Shown piece after piece: positions 50,930 through 62,305 of a stretch of 64,000 bases of DNA. The DNA is from Balaenoptera acutorostrata (Eukaryota; Chordata; Mammalia; Artiodactyla; Balaenopteridae), in contig NC_080073.1 in assembly GCF_949987535.1 (NCBI RefSeq), forward strand, positions 25,044,116 to 25,108,115, read 5' to 3'. The translations under genes were made by a program, and so were the position numbers. The notes under the pieces were generated by a model. It saw only the letters and a list, made by a program, of their open reading frames with translations, was not told the origin of the DNA and searched no databases. Positions within the stretch are counted from its first letter, which is position 1. Each line of letters starts with the position of its first letter.

Positions 50930-51492
50930 TGATGGTTCAATTTCTGTGTCCACCTGACTGGGTCACAGGGGGCTCAGATATTTGGTCAAACATTCTTCTG
51001 GGTGTGTCTGTGTGTTTTTGGATGAGATTAATATTTGAATTGGGAGACTGAGAAAAGCATATTGCACTACCTAATGCGTGGCCCTCTTCCAATCAATTGA
51101 ATAGAACAAAAAAGCTGACTTTCCCATGACGAAGGGACAAATTCCTCGTGCCTGACTGCTGAGCTGGGACATTGCTTTTCTCCTGGCTTTCAACTTGAAT
51201 CGAAACATTGGGTCTTCTTAGGTCTCAAGCCTGCTGGCTTTTGGACTGGAGTTTATACCCTCGGCTCTCCTGTTTCTCAGGCCTTTGGATTTGGCCTGGA
51301 CTTTTACCATTGGTTCTGCTGAGTCTCCAGCTTGCTAACTGCCGATCTTATGACTTTTCAGCCTCCATAATCACGTGAGTCAATTCCTTATAAAAACAAA
51401 TCTCTTTATACCTATATCTGTATCTTTATCTGCATCTATATATCTATATCTATCCTGTTGGTTCTGTTTCTTTGGAGAACCTCGACTAATAC
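50930..51492 (+). mobile_element. MaLR-type LTR
   Basis: Order 'gtgatggttcaatttctgtg', 'ttcttctgggtgtgtctgtg', 'agcctccataatcacgtgag', 'ggttctgtttctttggagaa', 'cctcgactaatacag'. It carries an internal TATC-type microsatellite (about 51408-51455). Confidence 0.8.
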
Positions 51493-52649
51493 AGCTTGTA
51501 ATGAAAAAGCCTGTAAAACTTAAGTGAGTAAGGCATTTGTCTCACAGAAGTGTCTGGGAGTCATCAGTATTGGGTCAACATGGCAGCCCGGTGATCAAGG
51601 ACCCAGGCTCTCTCTCTGTTCCTTCTTTGCTGCTCTGTGTGGCTTTGTTCTTATGCTCACAAGGTGGCTGTTGGAGGGACAAAGGCTAAAGGGGCTCATG
51701 GGAAGCCTCATGTGGCAGCATGGCTAATAAATATCTCATTGCTGGACTTACTAACTTGCTTACAGCTGTCACATGGACACACGTGCCTTCCGAGGGTCTG
51801 GGAGATAAAGCATTAGGTCATCATGTTACTGCTACAAATAGATTTTGGGTTCTGTTAGGAAGAAGTGGGGGATGGATACTGGACAGGTCACTAGCAATAT
51901 TCTCCACGTATTGTTACGTAACTATGACATAATCAAAAGGAGATTCCAGTACTTTATTGGCTTTGAAGATTATGTGGATTCACAATACATTTGAATTAAA
52001 TATCATATATAGGTTTCTCCAATCCCAGTGCATCAAAAAACATTTTTAGTTAATGAGGGAATATACTTATATTTACTGAGCAGCTACGATATGCCATGAG
52101 CAAAGCCATTGCTTTCTGTGTTATCTTTTCTGTTTCTATTGTCCTCATCTTAAAAATAGAGAAAATGAGCCTCAGAGAGACTTTACATAAATTGTTTAAG
52201 ATTGCACAGCAAGCTAGTAGAAGAATCTGGTTAGAACATTGTGCCTTTATAAAACCCTTATGAAACTCTTGTTCTTATAAGAAAGAACATATAAATTATA
52301 TGTAATAACATACATGTTTTTAACTCTGATGCTTAGCACAGTGTTTTGCAGTTGGTAAGCTCTCAGTAAATGTCTGTGGATCATATCAATTTTTTCAGTT
52401 GCAGCCACTGAAATTGATATTCCTTTTACAGGATCTTCTCTAAGTCCCAGTCTAGAAGAGCCAGCTCACATCTGAAGCCAGGAAATAACCTCATCAGTAA
52501 AAGTTATAGTGTCATTGGTTTTCAGAGCATTCAGCAACTGTTTGCTGAATACCTATTCTGAGCCAGGTCCCTCCTAAGCCTCTCTTATTTTTCCAGTTAT
52601 TTGTTCTGTGAGCTGCATTCCGGATAAGTGCCTTCTCTCTTCCAGTCCA
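51493..52649. other. Intergenic with an MIR relic
   Basis: A reverse MIR at about 52085-52260 ('gagaaaatgagcctcagaga', 'gattgcacagcaagctagta') and an L2-like phrase near 52536-52570. No gene. Confidence 0.5.
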
Positions 52650-53010
52650 TTTATTCTCTTTACATGTGATCTCCTGCCCAATCTATATATTGTTTTAAAT
52701 TTCAGTTATTGTATTTTTAATTTATGCAAGTTCAATTTGGTTCTTTTTCAAATCTGCTGTAGCACATTTTAGAATTTCCTGTACCCTTCATTCATTTTCA
52801 AATTTATCTCATTTCCTTAAACAAAGGAGCATAGTTGTTTTTTAATACTCCATGTCTGATAATTGCAGTATATGAAGTGTTTAGGTATCTGTTATTTCTG
52901 CTGGTTCTCACTCATGGTATATTATTTCCTTATATAGTTGGTGTCTTTGTGTGGCTCACTGCCCTTAAACAATTATTTGTGTGTACGTGTGGGGGGACTT
53001 CCTGATGACC
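52650..53010. repeat. Ancient L1-like fragment
   Basis: 'gcaagttcaatttggttctt', 'ggtatctgttatttctgctg', 'ctcactcatggtatattatt' resemble an old L1 interior in reverse. Tentative. Confidence 0.45.
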
Positions 53011-54434
53011 AGAGAACTATTTTAAGTTAAAACCATGGCATATATCTTTTTGATCACTTAGGTGCTGCAAAATTGGGACTGTAAACCCTCAAGAGAGCTT
53101 ATCCATGGTTTACCCCCTCTCAAGGACAATTCTCTTCGTTTTCTCCTTCCTTTCTTTTCTCCTGCTCTGCTTAGCACCAAGGTACTTCTCCCAAAAAACT
53201 ACTGGAGTGGAAATACTGATGGTTGATCCTTTCTGTGATGCTGTAGCCCTTTGAGATCTCAGCTTAATGCATAAATGCGAGATGGTTTACCAGACACACA
53301 ACACTGAATGGGCCCCATGCTTTAACTCTTGTTTCCCTCGTCCCACAAGGCCTTCAAAAACACAGCTCCGTTTCTTCCAGATTGGCAAATGCCTTCAGAG
53401 GTAAAGCAAACCGTAAATTTTCCATTTACCTTTCTTATTTTAATACTTACTTGGTATTTCCTTTCTATTTTGTCAGCTCTTTGATGCTGTTAAAGGGTTA
53501 CAAATGTTTAATTCAGCAGTTTTAGCTGTTTCAGTGGGAGAGCTAGTCCAAATAACCTGGTCTGTCACTGTCACCTCATCAGGCTTTTAAAGAATTGTCT
53601 TTAAACATCTTTAATAACTTTTTTCCTTTTATAATCAGGAAAAAAACCCTAAGAAATTCAGGAATTTTTCTTTCCTTTTGTCTGACTTATGTTCTATTCT
53701 TTTTTTTTTTTTTGATTTTGAGATTATTTCTAACTCTCTGGGATTCATTTTTTTTTTTTTCCAGTGGTACCATCAATTTCAGAGTGCTAAGGGAAATGGA
53801 GTGAGCATATGGTAACTACTGCAATGAAATTTGGTCCTTTACTCATGTCTCTACCAGATGTGGGATTGCATACATAATCACCATTTCTTTATAAAATCGA
53901 CCAAATTGGCTAATTTCCTTAATTTATTTAATATGTTTCCATAAAGAAAGTGATCTGAGCTGAATTAATCTGGTAGAAAAACCAGAGTTATCCATGAAGA
54001 GGTAAAGTGTGGGGGGTTGGCGGGGAGAGTATGAACCACCCACTTCCTTAATATGAACGTAATTCCAGATTGCATGGATTTTGCAGGTCTTACAACGAAC
54101 TTCCTTCACTTTGGGTTTTCATTAACCTTTAGCTGTTTCTTTTTTTTTCATGCTTCATGAAATGCACTTAGGACCTCTGTATTGTATTATGGGAATGTGA
54201 CATAAGATGTGTCATCCTCTGTGTAATGAATTTTTTCAGATCATGACTTCCCTCCCTCTCCATTATAAATGTCTTTTTTTCTTTCTTTTTTAAAAACATT
54301 CTCTGTGGTTCTATTTAGACTTCTTATGTTTATTTCTCATCTGACACATACTCAATTTACTTTTCTAAATGGAGATAGTTGCACTTTCATTTTCTCATTA
54401 TTTGAGTAATACATCCCTGTAAAAATGCAGAAAA
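53011..54434. other. Intergenic, nothing recognised
   Basis: Contains T-runs at about 53700-53713 and 53748-53760. No gene. Confidence 0.45.
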
Positions 54435-54449
54435 CCAAAGCTCTATTTG

Positions 54450-55293
54450 TTTTTTTTTTTTCTGCAAAAAGCTTTATTGTTTCCATTCGGTCCACATCTT
54501 GGGAGAGGGTTCCAGGGTGGCTAAAAAGCTGCCTAGTGGCTGCAGAGAGGGGCTCCTCAAAGCCTGCTGGGCTCCGGAGGCTCCTAGTGGTGCTGGAGGG
54601 CGAGCCTCTCAAAGAGATATTCGCCCAGCCGGCCTGCGGAGGTTAGTCACGTGGTCGCCCATCTTCTTGATGAGTTTCACCTGCTCCTCCCGGAAGCGGC
54701 GCTCCCGGAAGTCTCAGAGGCGGGGGTCCGCGGGGGCAGAGCCCAGGGCAGGCAGGTCCACAAGGGCCTGGTTCAGGTTCTTCTCCACGAGCACAGCGGC
54801 TCCCACAGTGTCTTGGGTTTTACCCCACTCGTCGTGGCGAGGCTTCTGCTCTTCCTGGAAGAGAGGGCGGCCGCCGCACTGGTTTTGCATTTTCAAGACG
54901 CTCGGCGCCCTCGTGCTTCTCCTCGGCCAATTCCCGGAAAAGTGGCCCACGCTCTCCAGAGCGACCTCGTCGAAATAGAAGCCCAGAGCGAGGTAGGCGT
55001 AGGAGGCTCGCGGATGCATGTTGCCCAGGTGGCTGACGTCGGCCTCCACCTCGGTGGAGTAATTCTGAGGAATCCGGGAGCTCGTGGTTGATCGGTAATG
55101 AGGAGATAAGCTGAAAAAATGGTGTTGGCCGGTCCCTGTGACCGAGGATAGCGGAGCGGCTGATTCCAAAGGTCGTGACTGGAAAAAAGGCTGGAGGGTG
55201 GTGGGAGGCTGGAGCAAGGGGTGTCCCTGGGTCTGTTCTGTCCAAACGCTGTTGAAGCAAAAGACAGATCCGCGGCGCCTCGGAGCACACTGT
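54450..55293 (-). pseudogene. Processed pseudogene of ferritin light chain
   Basis: Read on the - strand it runs from an FTL-like 5' UTR through the coding region to a 3' UTR with AATAAA (54473-54478 on this strand) and a poly(A) tail (T-run 54450-54461). Ferritin light chain is a cytosolic iron-storage cage subunit. Peptides such as [20 protein letters not shown] and [23 protein letters not shown] are clearly FTL-like. Lost features: the start is ACG (55083-55085), a codon is missing after FYFD, single- and two-base deletions in the middle cancel out, TGT became TGA (54714-54716), and a deletion shifts the frame near the end (ancestral stop at 54584-54586). No intron remains. Flanks ccaaagctctatttg (54435-54449) and ccaaagcccttcttt (55294-55308) form a decayed target duplication with a TTAAAG-type nick site, as expected for L1-driven retroposition. 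Confidence 0.95.
55241..55256 (-). promoter_or_regulatory. Relic iron-responsive element in the FTL pseudogene
   Basis: On the - strand the 5' UTR keeps the upper stem TTCAA/TTGGA (55252-55256 and 55241-55245) around a six-base loop (55246-55251) that reads CAGCGT. The functional IRE loop is CAGTGN, so the fourth loop base is changed from T to C. The IRE normally binds IRP1/IRP2 and represses ferritin translation at low iron. Confidence 0.85.
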
Positions 55294-55308
55294 CCAAAGC
55301 CCTTCTTT

Positions 55309-57754
55309 AACAGCACTTTCCGGAGATAATTTCTCTGACCCCTTATTAAGGGTTTTAGTAAATATAATTACAAATTTCTCTTTCTCTCTCTCTCTCTCTA
55401 TACACGTATCTAAAGTTGTGTGTATAATATGCACATGTATTTATGTATATGAAGTTATGTATGTGTATGTGCATACACACGTATGTTTTTATAAAAATGC
55501 AGTCATACTATGTAACTATAAGAAGCTGTGAGAAAAACAAAACTGTTCTTTACTAGTAACACACAGCCACGTCTATCTCTTTAAGAGGTGGCAACATTTC
55601 TTTCTGGATCAGATAACCTTTTGCTTAGCAAAATACATTCATAGGCTATTTATCAACAAAATGGTGGTCTCTGTACAAGTCCTGAAGATAGAAAATTGAA
55701 ACAAGATTATTAAATGCCACTCATTAAAAAAAAAAAAAAAGGAATGTGAGAGCTCTCAGGAGCCACTGTGGAAAGAGGCAGAGGGGCTCTGGAGGGAAGA
55801 GAACTAGCTAGCTAGCAAATTAGCTAGAGACAAACTAAAAGCCAGTGGGAGTTATAGAGGGGTTGAAAAAAATGATGGGCAAAATCCAGTCCTTAGTGAC
55901 TGTCGCTACAAAAGTGTTGTGAATCTCCCGTTCCCTGCCTCTGCCCCATCAGTCTTTTCTAAACCATCTATAGAGAAGTTCATATACTATATTATCTTTT
56001 TTCTGGGGTACTTTATGGAGTGAAGGCACTGGGATGGTGTTCAGCGTGGCCTCATACTGTCCAGAAAAGCACAAGAAGGGAGAGATTCAGAGTAGTGATG
56101 GAGAATTCAGCATGAGCTAGAAACGGGAGCCAGAGTTTGTGAGAAGATACGTAAGCTGGGACTTGAACGTGGATCCCTGTTCTTAACCACTGGAGTCCTG
56201 AGCATGGTAGCCTCCATCCTTCCCACATACTAGCCTTTATTGCTCTTAGCTATAGTCCAGTACCAATATTATTTCCCAACTAGTATTGCATCCCTAGTCA
56301 TTTAGGGATTTCTTTACTCCATTTATTGTTGTATCCTCACCTCATACCTGTTCTCGAATTCTCCAGTACAGCTTTGATAGACTATTAACAAATGCTGTCT
56401 CTCCCTTTTCATATCATATAGGGTAGGACCTTTTTGAGTCACTCTCATCATTAAAAAAGCAGTATTTGAGGACATGATTTGGTTGATGGCAGGCACAAAT
56501 GTTAGAACTTTTTAAAATTAGCTAAAGGGTCTGGTACACACTGAGCCCTAAAATTAGTAACTTCTTTTTTTTTTTCTTTTACTCTGTATTCAAAAAAGCT
56601 ATTACCAAGAGCAGGGTAATGAATGGGGCTGAAGAAACATAGAGTTTGGTTAAAAAAGAAAATAATATGGAGCTATTAGAGCCCAGATTCCCTGTTCCAC
56701 TCTGCCCAGACAGTAGACTACCCTTCCCTATGCACCCCTGATAAGAGACAGGATATTTATTTTCTGGTAAAAGGACACTGTCATGCTTGCAAAGACTCAA
56801 TATATTTACTCTCAGATAGCCTTCCTGGGGAAAATTCTGGAGGGTGTTCTCCTATAAACAATTGGGTAGAAAACAACAAAAAAAGCAAACATGGAATTCA
56901 GGAATGGGCACTCCAACACAGGAGACTTGCAAAGGAAAAGACCTAGAATAACAGTTGAGTAGCAGGCTGAGAAGTGAAGGTCCGGAATGGAGCAAAGTGG
57001 GTGGAAAGCTCTGGGAGGGAGATCTTTAGGGAAGAAAGAAAATGGAACTGATGTGTTTGGGTAAACGGAAAATATTATTCACAGGTGTGTGGCAGAGATG
57101 TTGAACCATTTGAAAAATATGAACAAACCTCACTTAGAAAACCAGACAAAAACAGGTAAACAAACAAACCCAAGGCAATGATTGACTCCAAGGACTATGA
57201 AGGCTTGTCCAAAAAGGAAGGCATATTCATAAAATACAGGTTGGCTCAGAAGCATCATAAAATGTGTAGATAATGTCTAAAATGGGTAAGTTAAGAAAGA
57301 ATAGTATAGGCCTATTATTTATAAATATGGAAGTAAATATTAAGGAAAACATTTAGAAGAGTTGAGTGTTGGCTGTGGGGAGTTGGTCTGAAGTATGCAG
57401 AGAGGTTAGGCAGAGGAATGTAATTTTTCATTATGTCATTAAGTGTACTATTTTGCATTTAAAACCATGCACTGATACTGTTTTGATAAACATTAATTTA
57501 AAAAGTCAGACAATATATTTTTTTATACAGCATGGCCCATAAACACAACCCAGACTTCATTTGGTGTTCAACTGAGAACTTTTCAATATTGAGGGAAAAC
57601 AGTCTGTTTTGGAGTCACTGAGAGATAGTACAATGATATAATATCAAGTAGACTAGACTTTGAGTGATTTAAATGGTTTTTCATGATAATTTTTAAGACA
57701 GGCAATTTTTCCTTACTCACTATGTAAGATGGGACCCTACACTAATAGAGACTA
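55309..57754. other. Intergenic, nothing recognised
   Basis: A (TC)n tract at about 55376-55400, an A-run at 55726-55740. No gene. An L2 or MIR might be hidden but none is convincing. Confidence 0.45.
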
Positions 57755-57985
57755 AGGTTGCCAGACTTAGCAAAAACAAGCAAGTAAGCAAGCAAGCAAA
57801 CAAGCAAAAGAAAAACCAAAACAAACTAGGATGATCAGTTACATTTGAATTTCAGATAAACAATACCTTTTAAAGTGTATCTCAAATACTGCATGGGATA
57901 TACTTACACTAAAATACTGTTCATTGTTTTTCTGAAACTCAAATGTAATCGGGTGTCCTGTATTTTATGTGGCAACCCTATTAGA
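57755..57985. mobile_element. Palindromic MITE-like element, copy 2
   Basis: 'ggttgccagacttagcaaaa' at one end and 'tgtattttatgtggcaaccc' at the other; internal 'aatttcagataaacaatacc' and 'tcattgtttttctgaaactc' pair. Same element as 26035-26255. A CAAG tandem expansion (57776-57800) lies in one arm. Confidence 0.75.
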
Positions 57986-58479
57986 TGCTCAAAAGATAAT
58001 TGTTGGGCCTCTTTTTTCTTTGGGACCCATTATGATCTGTCATCCAAGAATTATCAAAACCTGCTTGCAATCTGTCTCTATTTTCAAGCTCTATCAGCTT
58101 TTGGGATTAATGAGTTCCATAAGGTGAGTAACCACCTATAAGTCTAGAAGAATGAGTCTATCTGTGCTCCTCTGTCGTAAATTTGTCTGTAACTTGACAA
58201 TGGCCAAACTAATGACCTGGATGCAAAACCTTAAGGGCAAATCCAGGAACAAGTCATGGTAAACAAATCTGATGTGTGACATGGAATGACATAACTGAAT
58301 AAGTTGGCATATACTTGGTAGAAGGTGGTGATCTTGTCTTAAGACTGTCAGACATAAAGTTGATCTTGTCCTTCCTTAGAACTCAGGCTCAACATCTTAA
58401 TAGTCATGGCTGTTACCAATCAAGCTTTTATCCCAAGTCAGTCCATTTTTTTGGTTAGAATTTTTCCTTGGGACCTCTT
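57986..58479. other. Intergenic, nothing recognised
   Basis: Unique sequence downstream (on the - strand) of the next candidate relic. It has no recognisable poly(A) tail. Confidence 0.35.
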
Positions 58480-59010
58480 TCACCTTTAATATAATTGCAG
58501 AGTAATTCATTCTTCTTCATTGGCAATTAGCTGGTCAGGGTTGGTATGCCCAGTTTTCAAATCCTTTCCAGAATTCAACTCTTCAAACAGCCTGGAAAAA
58601 TCAAAGAAGCCATAAAGTGGTCAATTGCATGCCTCTGCTTTTCAATTATTTCCAGCATGGTAAAGAGTCTATCTGTAATGGACTTAGGAGTATTAAATCC
58701 TTAACTTTAAAATGTGGTGTTTTCTGGTTATCAAAGGACTTTTTCTGAAATGAAATGTATCCTGCTATAATTACTTCCCTAGCTTATGCTGCTCTTTTTT
58801 CCTCCTCCTTCCTCTCGTTTATAAAAGGCAGAATAATTTTCTCCTCATAATTCCAATCTCTTTGATTTTCCATATCTAGCCAGAATGTCAGTAAGCCTCT
58901 CTGTTAGAAGATTATTGGCTTCTAAAAGTTTTGTAGCTTCAGCAATTTTATTCCTTTCATATTTTTCAATTTAATCAGTATCAGTCATTTTATTCATCTT
59001 CTGATAATTC
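58480..59010 (-). pseudogene. Candidate decayed coding relic, unidentified protein
   Basis: Successive - strand frames give protein-like blocks in order: KIAEATKLLEANNLLTERL and LTDILARYGKSKRLEL (about 58846-58968), SFDNQKTPHFKVKDLILLSP (about 58680-58740), FTMLEIIEKQRHAIDHFMAS (about 58600-58665), RLFEELNSGKDLKTGHTNPD then QLIANEEE (about 58508-58592) and KNELLCNYIKGERGPKEKF before a stop near 58484. The frames are broken by stops and shifts, so it is not a working gene. The composition (charged, Leu/Glu-rich, helical) suggests a coiled-coil or filament-type protein. I do not recognise it. No poly(A) tail is seen below 58480; a splice-acceptor-like pyrimidine tract with CAG lies within the blocks, so it may be a chance or an unprocessed relic. 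Its upper end abuts a SINE. Confidence 0.35.
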
Positions 59011-59043
59011 ACCCCAAACTGTAAGATCTAAAATGGCTTGTGT

Positions 59044-59543
59044 GGGCTTCCCTGGTGGCACAGTGGTTAAGAATCCGCCTGCCAATGAAGGGGACACGGG
59101 TTTGAGCCCAGATCCAGGAAGATCCCACGTGCTGTGAGCAACTAAGCCCATGTGCCACAACTACTGAGCCTGTGCTCTAGAGCCTGCAAGCTACAGCCCC
59201 TGAGCCCACGTGCCACAACTACTGAAGCCCGTGCACCCTAGGGCCTGCACACCACAACTAGTGAGCCCACGTGCTGCAACTACTGAAGCCCGCATGCTCT
59301 AGGGCCCACATGCTGCAACTACTGAGCCCGCGTGCTGCAACTACTGAAGCCCATGCCCTAGAGCCTGTGCTCTGCAACAAGAGAAGCCACTGCAATGAGA
59401 AACTTGCGCACCGCAACGTAGAGTAGCCCCCGCTTGCTGCAACTAGAGAAAGCCTGCGCACAGCAACAAAGACCCAAGGCAGCCATAAATAAATAAATAA
59501 AAAGAGAAAAGAATAAAAAAAAACACTTGTAAAAAAATAAAAT
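59044..59543 (+). mobile_element. CHR-type SINE with expanded internal repeats
   Basis: Head 'gcttccctggtggcacagtg', B-box region 'gggtttgagcccagat' and a long tail of AAATA-like and A-rich segments. About 500 bases, far longer than the ~300 of its relatives. The perfect 14-bp duplication aaaatggcttgtgt lies at 59030-59043 and 59544-59557. Confidence 0.95.
59150..59365 (+). repeat. Internal tandem repeat of the CHR SINE
   Basis: Six copies of a 'caactactgaagccc'-type unit (alternating tgagccc and tgaagccc, with 'ctctagggcc' or 'cctagagcc' between some), at about 59154, 59210, 59251, 59274, 59314 and 59335. Most long SINEs in this window have one to three such copies. Confidence 0.9.
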
Positions 59544-59568
59544 AAAATGGCTTGTGTTATATATATAT

Positions 59569-59603
59569 GTGTGTGTGTGTATGTGCACACGTGTGTGTGT
59601 TTC
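59569..59603. repeat. TA/GT microsatellite
   Basis: A TA run followed by two (GT)n blocks around gtgcacac. Short. Confidence 0.85.
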
Positions 59604-59818
59604 AAAAGTAACATATGTCAGGGGAAGACAGGGTACTCGAGTAAGTTGTTGAGTTTTGTTTAAAGATTCTAAAATATTACCTTGGGCAGATCTGAAGGAC
59701 GGTGAGATGTTTTGGAAAGTAGACAACGCTAGAGAACACAACTATAGGCAGTGAATTTGTGTGTGTGTGCATGTGAGCATGCTCGTGCGAGAAACTCTAA
59801 ATAAAAATAATAATCCTG

Positions 59819-60169
59819 GGCTTCCCTGGTGGCACAGTGATTGGGAGTCCACCTGCCAATGCAGGGGACACGGGTTCGAGCCATGGTCTGGGAAGATCCC
59901 ACATGTGGAGCAGCTAAGCTCATGAGCCACGACTACTGAGCCTGCGCTCTGGAGCCTGGGAGCCACAGCTACTGAAGCCCGTGTGCCACAACTACTGAAG
60001 CCCATATGCCTGGAGCCCGTGCTCCGCAACAAGAGAAGCCACCGCAATGAGAAGCCCACGCACCGCAACGAAGAGTACCCCCTGCTCACCGCAACTAGAG
60101 AAGGCCTCCGTGCAGCAACAAAGACCCAACTCAGCCAAAAATAAATAAATAAGTAAATAAATTAATAAT
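59819..60169 (+). mobile_element. CHR-type SINE, long form
   Basis: Full body 'gcttccctggtggcacagtg' to an AAATA tail. It has three internal units. The perfect 13-bp duplication aataataatcctg is at 59806-59818 and 60170-60182. Confidence 0.95.
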
Positions 60170-60189
60170 AATAATAATCCTGTGGTGGA

Positions 60190-60390
60190 AAGAGCCATAT
60201 AGATCCAAATTTGAATCCAAGCGCTATGATTTTCTGTCTGTGTCATCAAAACTGTCCCTTTAGCTCTTCTGATCCCAAATTTTCTCAACTCTAAAGTTGT
60301 AATAACAGCATCTACCATGTAGATTGGGCTCAAATGAGATGAGAGTAAAGTTTGCATCAGATCGGCCACAAACTTGTCACATAATAAAAT
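60190..60390 (+). repeat. MIR SINE fragment
   Basis: 'gatccaaatttgaatccaag', 'ccaaattttctcaactctaa' and 'ctcaaatgagatgagagtaa' follow MIR order, diverged. Confidence 0.6.
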
Positions 60391-61201
60391 GTAGCTATTC
60401 AGAAAGTACTTCCGCACAGAATACCATTTTTTTTGGGTCAACCCCAGATCCACCACCCCAACCTGTGTTGGCAGAAGATATCTCAGCCTCAGCATAGATA
60501 ACTTGCTTCACACCTCAGTGCTTCTGGCTAGACACACAGGGCTTAGAGCTTACGAATTCTGATACTCTCTGTTCTTTCTGATATACTGCAGCACCTCATG
60601 ACTTCAGTGGTGAGGAGAATTTTTTTTAAAGCATCTGCTTTCCCTGAATTAAAAAGTCCTGCATTGTGCTTTCGTTAGATTATCTGAGGAGGTTTATTGT
60701 TTTTCAAGTCTGTCTTATACTTCTATGAGCTTTTGGAGACTTTTCCATTGTAGAATATACCTCTGGGGGCTCTCTGACGCCACAAAGAATGGAGAATGGT
60801 TAAATAAAATCATCAAATATGAAAAATAATGAAAAAAGATTTGTTCTATGCTAAAGGTTGATGTGCATAACGTCTGTGATTTGGAATTGTGAGAATATTT
60901 GTTGCTGCCTACCAGGCGCAAGAAGCAGTATCCTGAATTACCACAGAAGGAGACACTGGGTAGTGCAGACCTGTGGTGAGGGCAGGAAGGGTAGAAGTGT
61001 GTTCGGCAGTGACAGTGTAGTCTGGCTGAATCGCCAAGGGGTGTTATTGGTTGGTACCCTTTAAGAGCCTAGAATAAGTTGAAGTAAGTTGAAGCCAGAT
61101 TTGTTTCACCTGCCTCTGAGAGACGCTATAAACAAGGTTAGGTGCTTCCAAGGAGCCATTTGCCCAGCGGCTCTTCTGCAGTTTTTATATCTTTGACATA
61201 G
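60391..61201. other. Intergenic, nothing recognised
   Basis: Unique-looking. No gene. Confidence 0.45.
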
Positions 61202-61213
61202 AAGCTACAGAGT

Positions 61214-61548
61214 TGGACTTCCCTGGTGGCGCAGCGGTTAAGAATCCACCTGCCAATGCAGGGGACGCGGGTTTGATCCCTGGTCTGGGAAGATCTCACA
61301 TGCTGCGGAGCAACCAGGCCCTTGCGCCACAACTACTGAGCCTGAGCTCTAGAGCCCGCGTGCCACAACTACTGAAGCCCGCGTGCCTAGAGCCCGTGCT
61401 CCACAACAAGATAAGCCACCGCAATGAGAGGCCTGTGCACCGCAACAAAGAGTAAACCCCTGCTCGCTGCAACTAGAGAAAGACCGCGGGCAGCAACGAA
61501 GACCCAACACAGCCATAACTAACTAACTAAATTAATTAATTAAAAAAA
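61214..61548 (+). mobile_element. CHR-type SINE, long form
   Basis: Full body 'gacttccctggtggcgcagc' with two internal units and a (CTAA)n/AATT tail instead of the usual AAATA. The perfect 12-bp duplication aagctacagagt is at 61202-61213 and 61549-61560. Confidence 0.95.
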
Positions 61549-61560
61549 AAGCTACAGAGT

Positions 61561-62305
61561 ATTTACATGGATTTCACCTGAAAAGTGGGAACAAACAACC
61601 ATGCTGGTGGGTGCTTTTCTCTTGGGGAATCCACCTGACTGTGGATGAACCTATCAGTTGCCTACAATAGACAAAGACTTGCCTTTTTTCCAAAAACAGA
61701 ACTCAGATTTTACTTGGGCAGTAACGTGACTAGGCTTAGGGGTGAATCGTGATTGGTTGAAGCCATGCCTTTGCCACCTACCCATGTACTAGGGGAGTCA
61801 TCGATACAGTTCTTGCTGATTAGGTGTAAATGAAAGTCAGCTGAGGCATCTTGGAAAGCAGAACTTGTGCATACCACCCTCCTCTCTTCCTGAATTGTCA
61901 ATGTGATGCCAGAAGCTACAGCAGTCATCTTGTAACTATGAAGCAACAAGCATGAAGACAAAAGGACAAAAGGTAACTGTGAGAATGAAAGCTAGCAATT
62001 ACCGACACTCATACTTCTTGTGTAAGCCGTGGAGAGTTGGGTTTTCTATTACATTAAGCCAAAAAGCACTCCTGATAGCCCTGTTGGTAATTGCCAGTGG
62101 AGTAGGTTTTGAGTCTTCTTGCCTTTCTTTCCTCATATAATTTTAATTTTCTTATTCCTGCTTTGGAATAACCTTCAACTCTTTTATCCATCCTTCCCAT
62201 GGTATCTATGAGGCCGCACAGTAAAATAAAAAAAGAAGCTATTGGATTCAGAAGGCTTGAATATGATTATCATCTGTTTCAGGGGCATGACCATCAGTGA
62301 GGATT
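61561..62305. other. Intergenic, nothing recognised
   Basis: Unique-looking sequence. No gene. Confidence 0.45.

Noticed and set aside
54820..55434. 204-codon ORF on the - strand
   Set aside because: It covers the ferritin pseudogene 5' UTR in the wrong frame and only joins the true frame for a short stretch.
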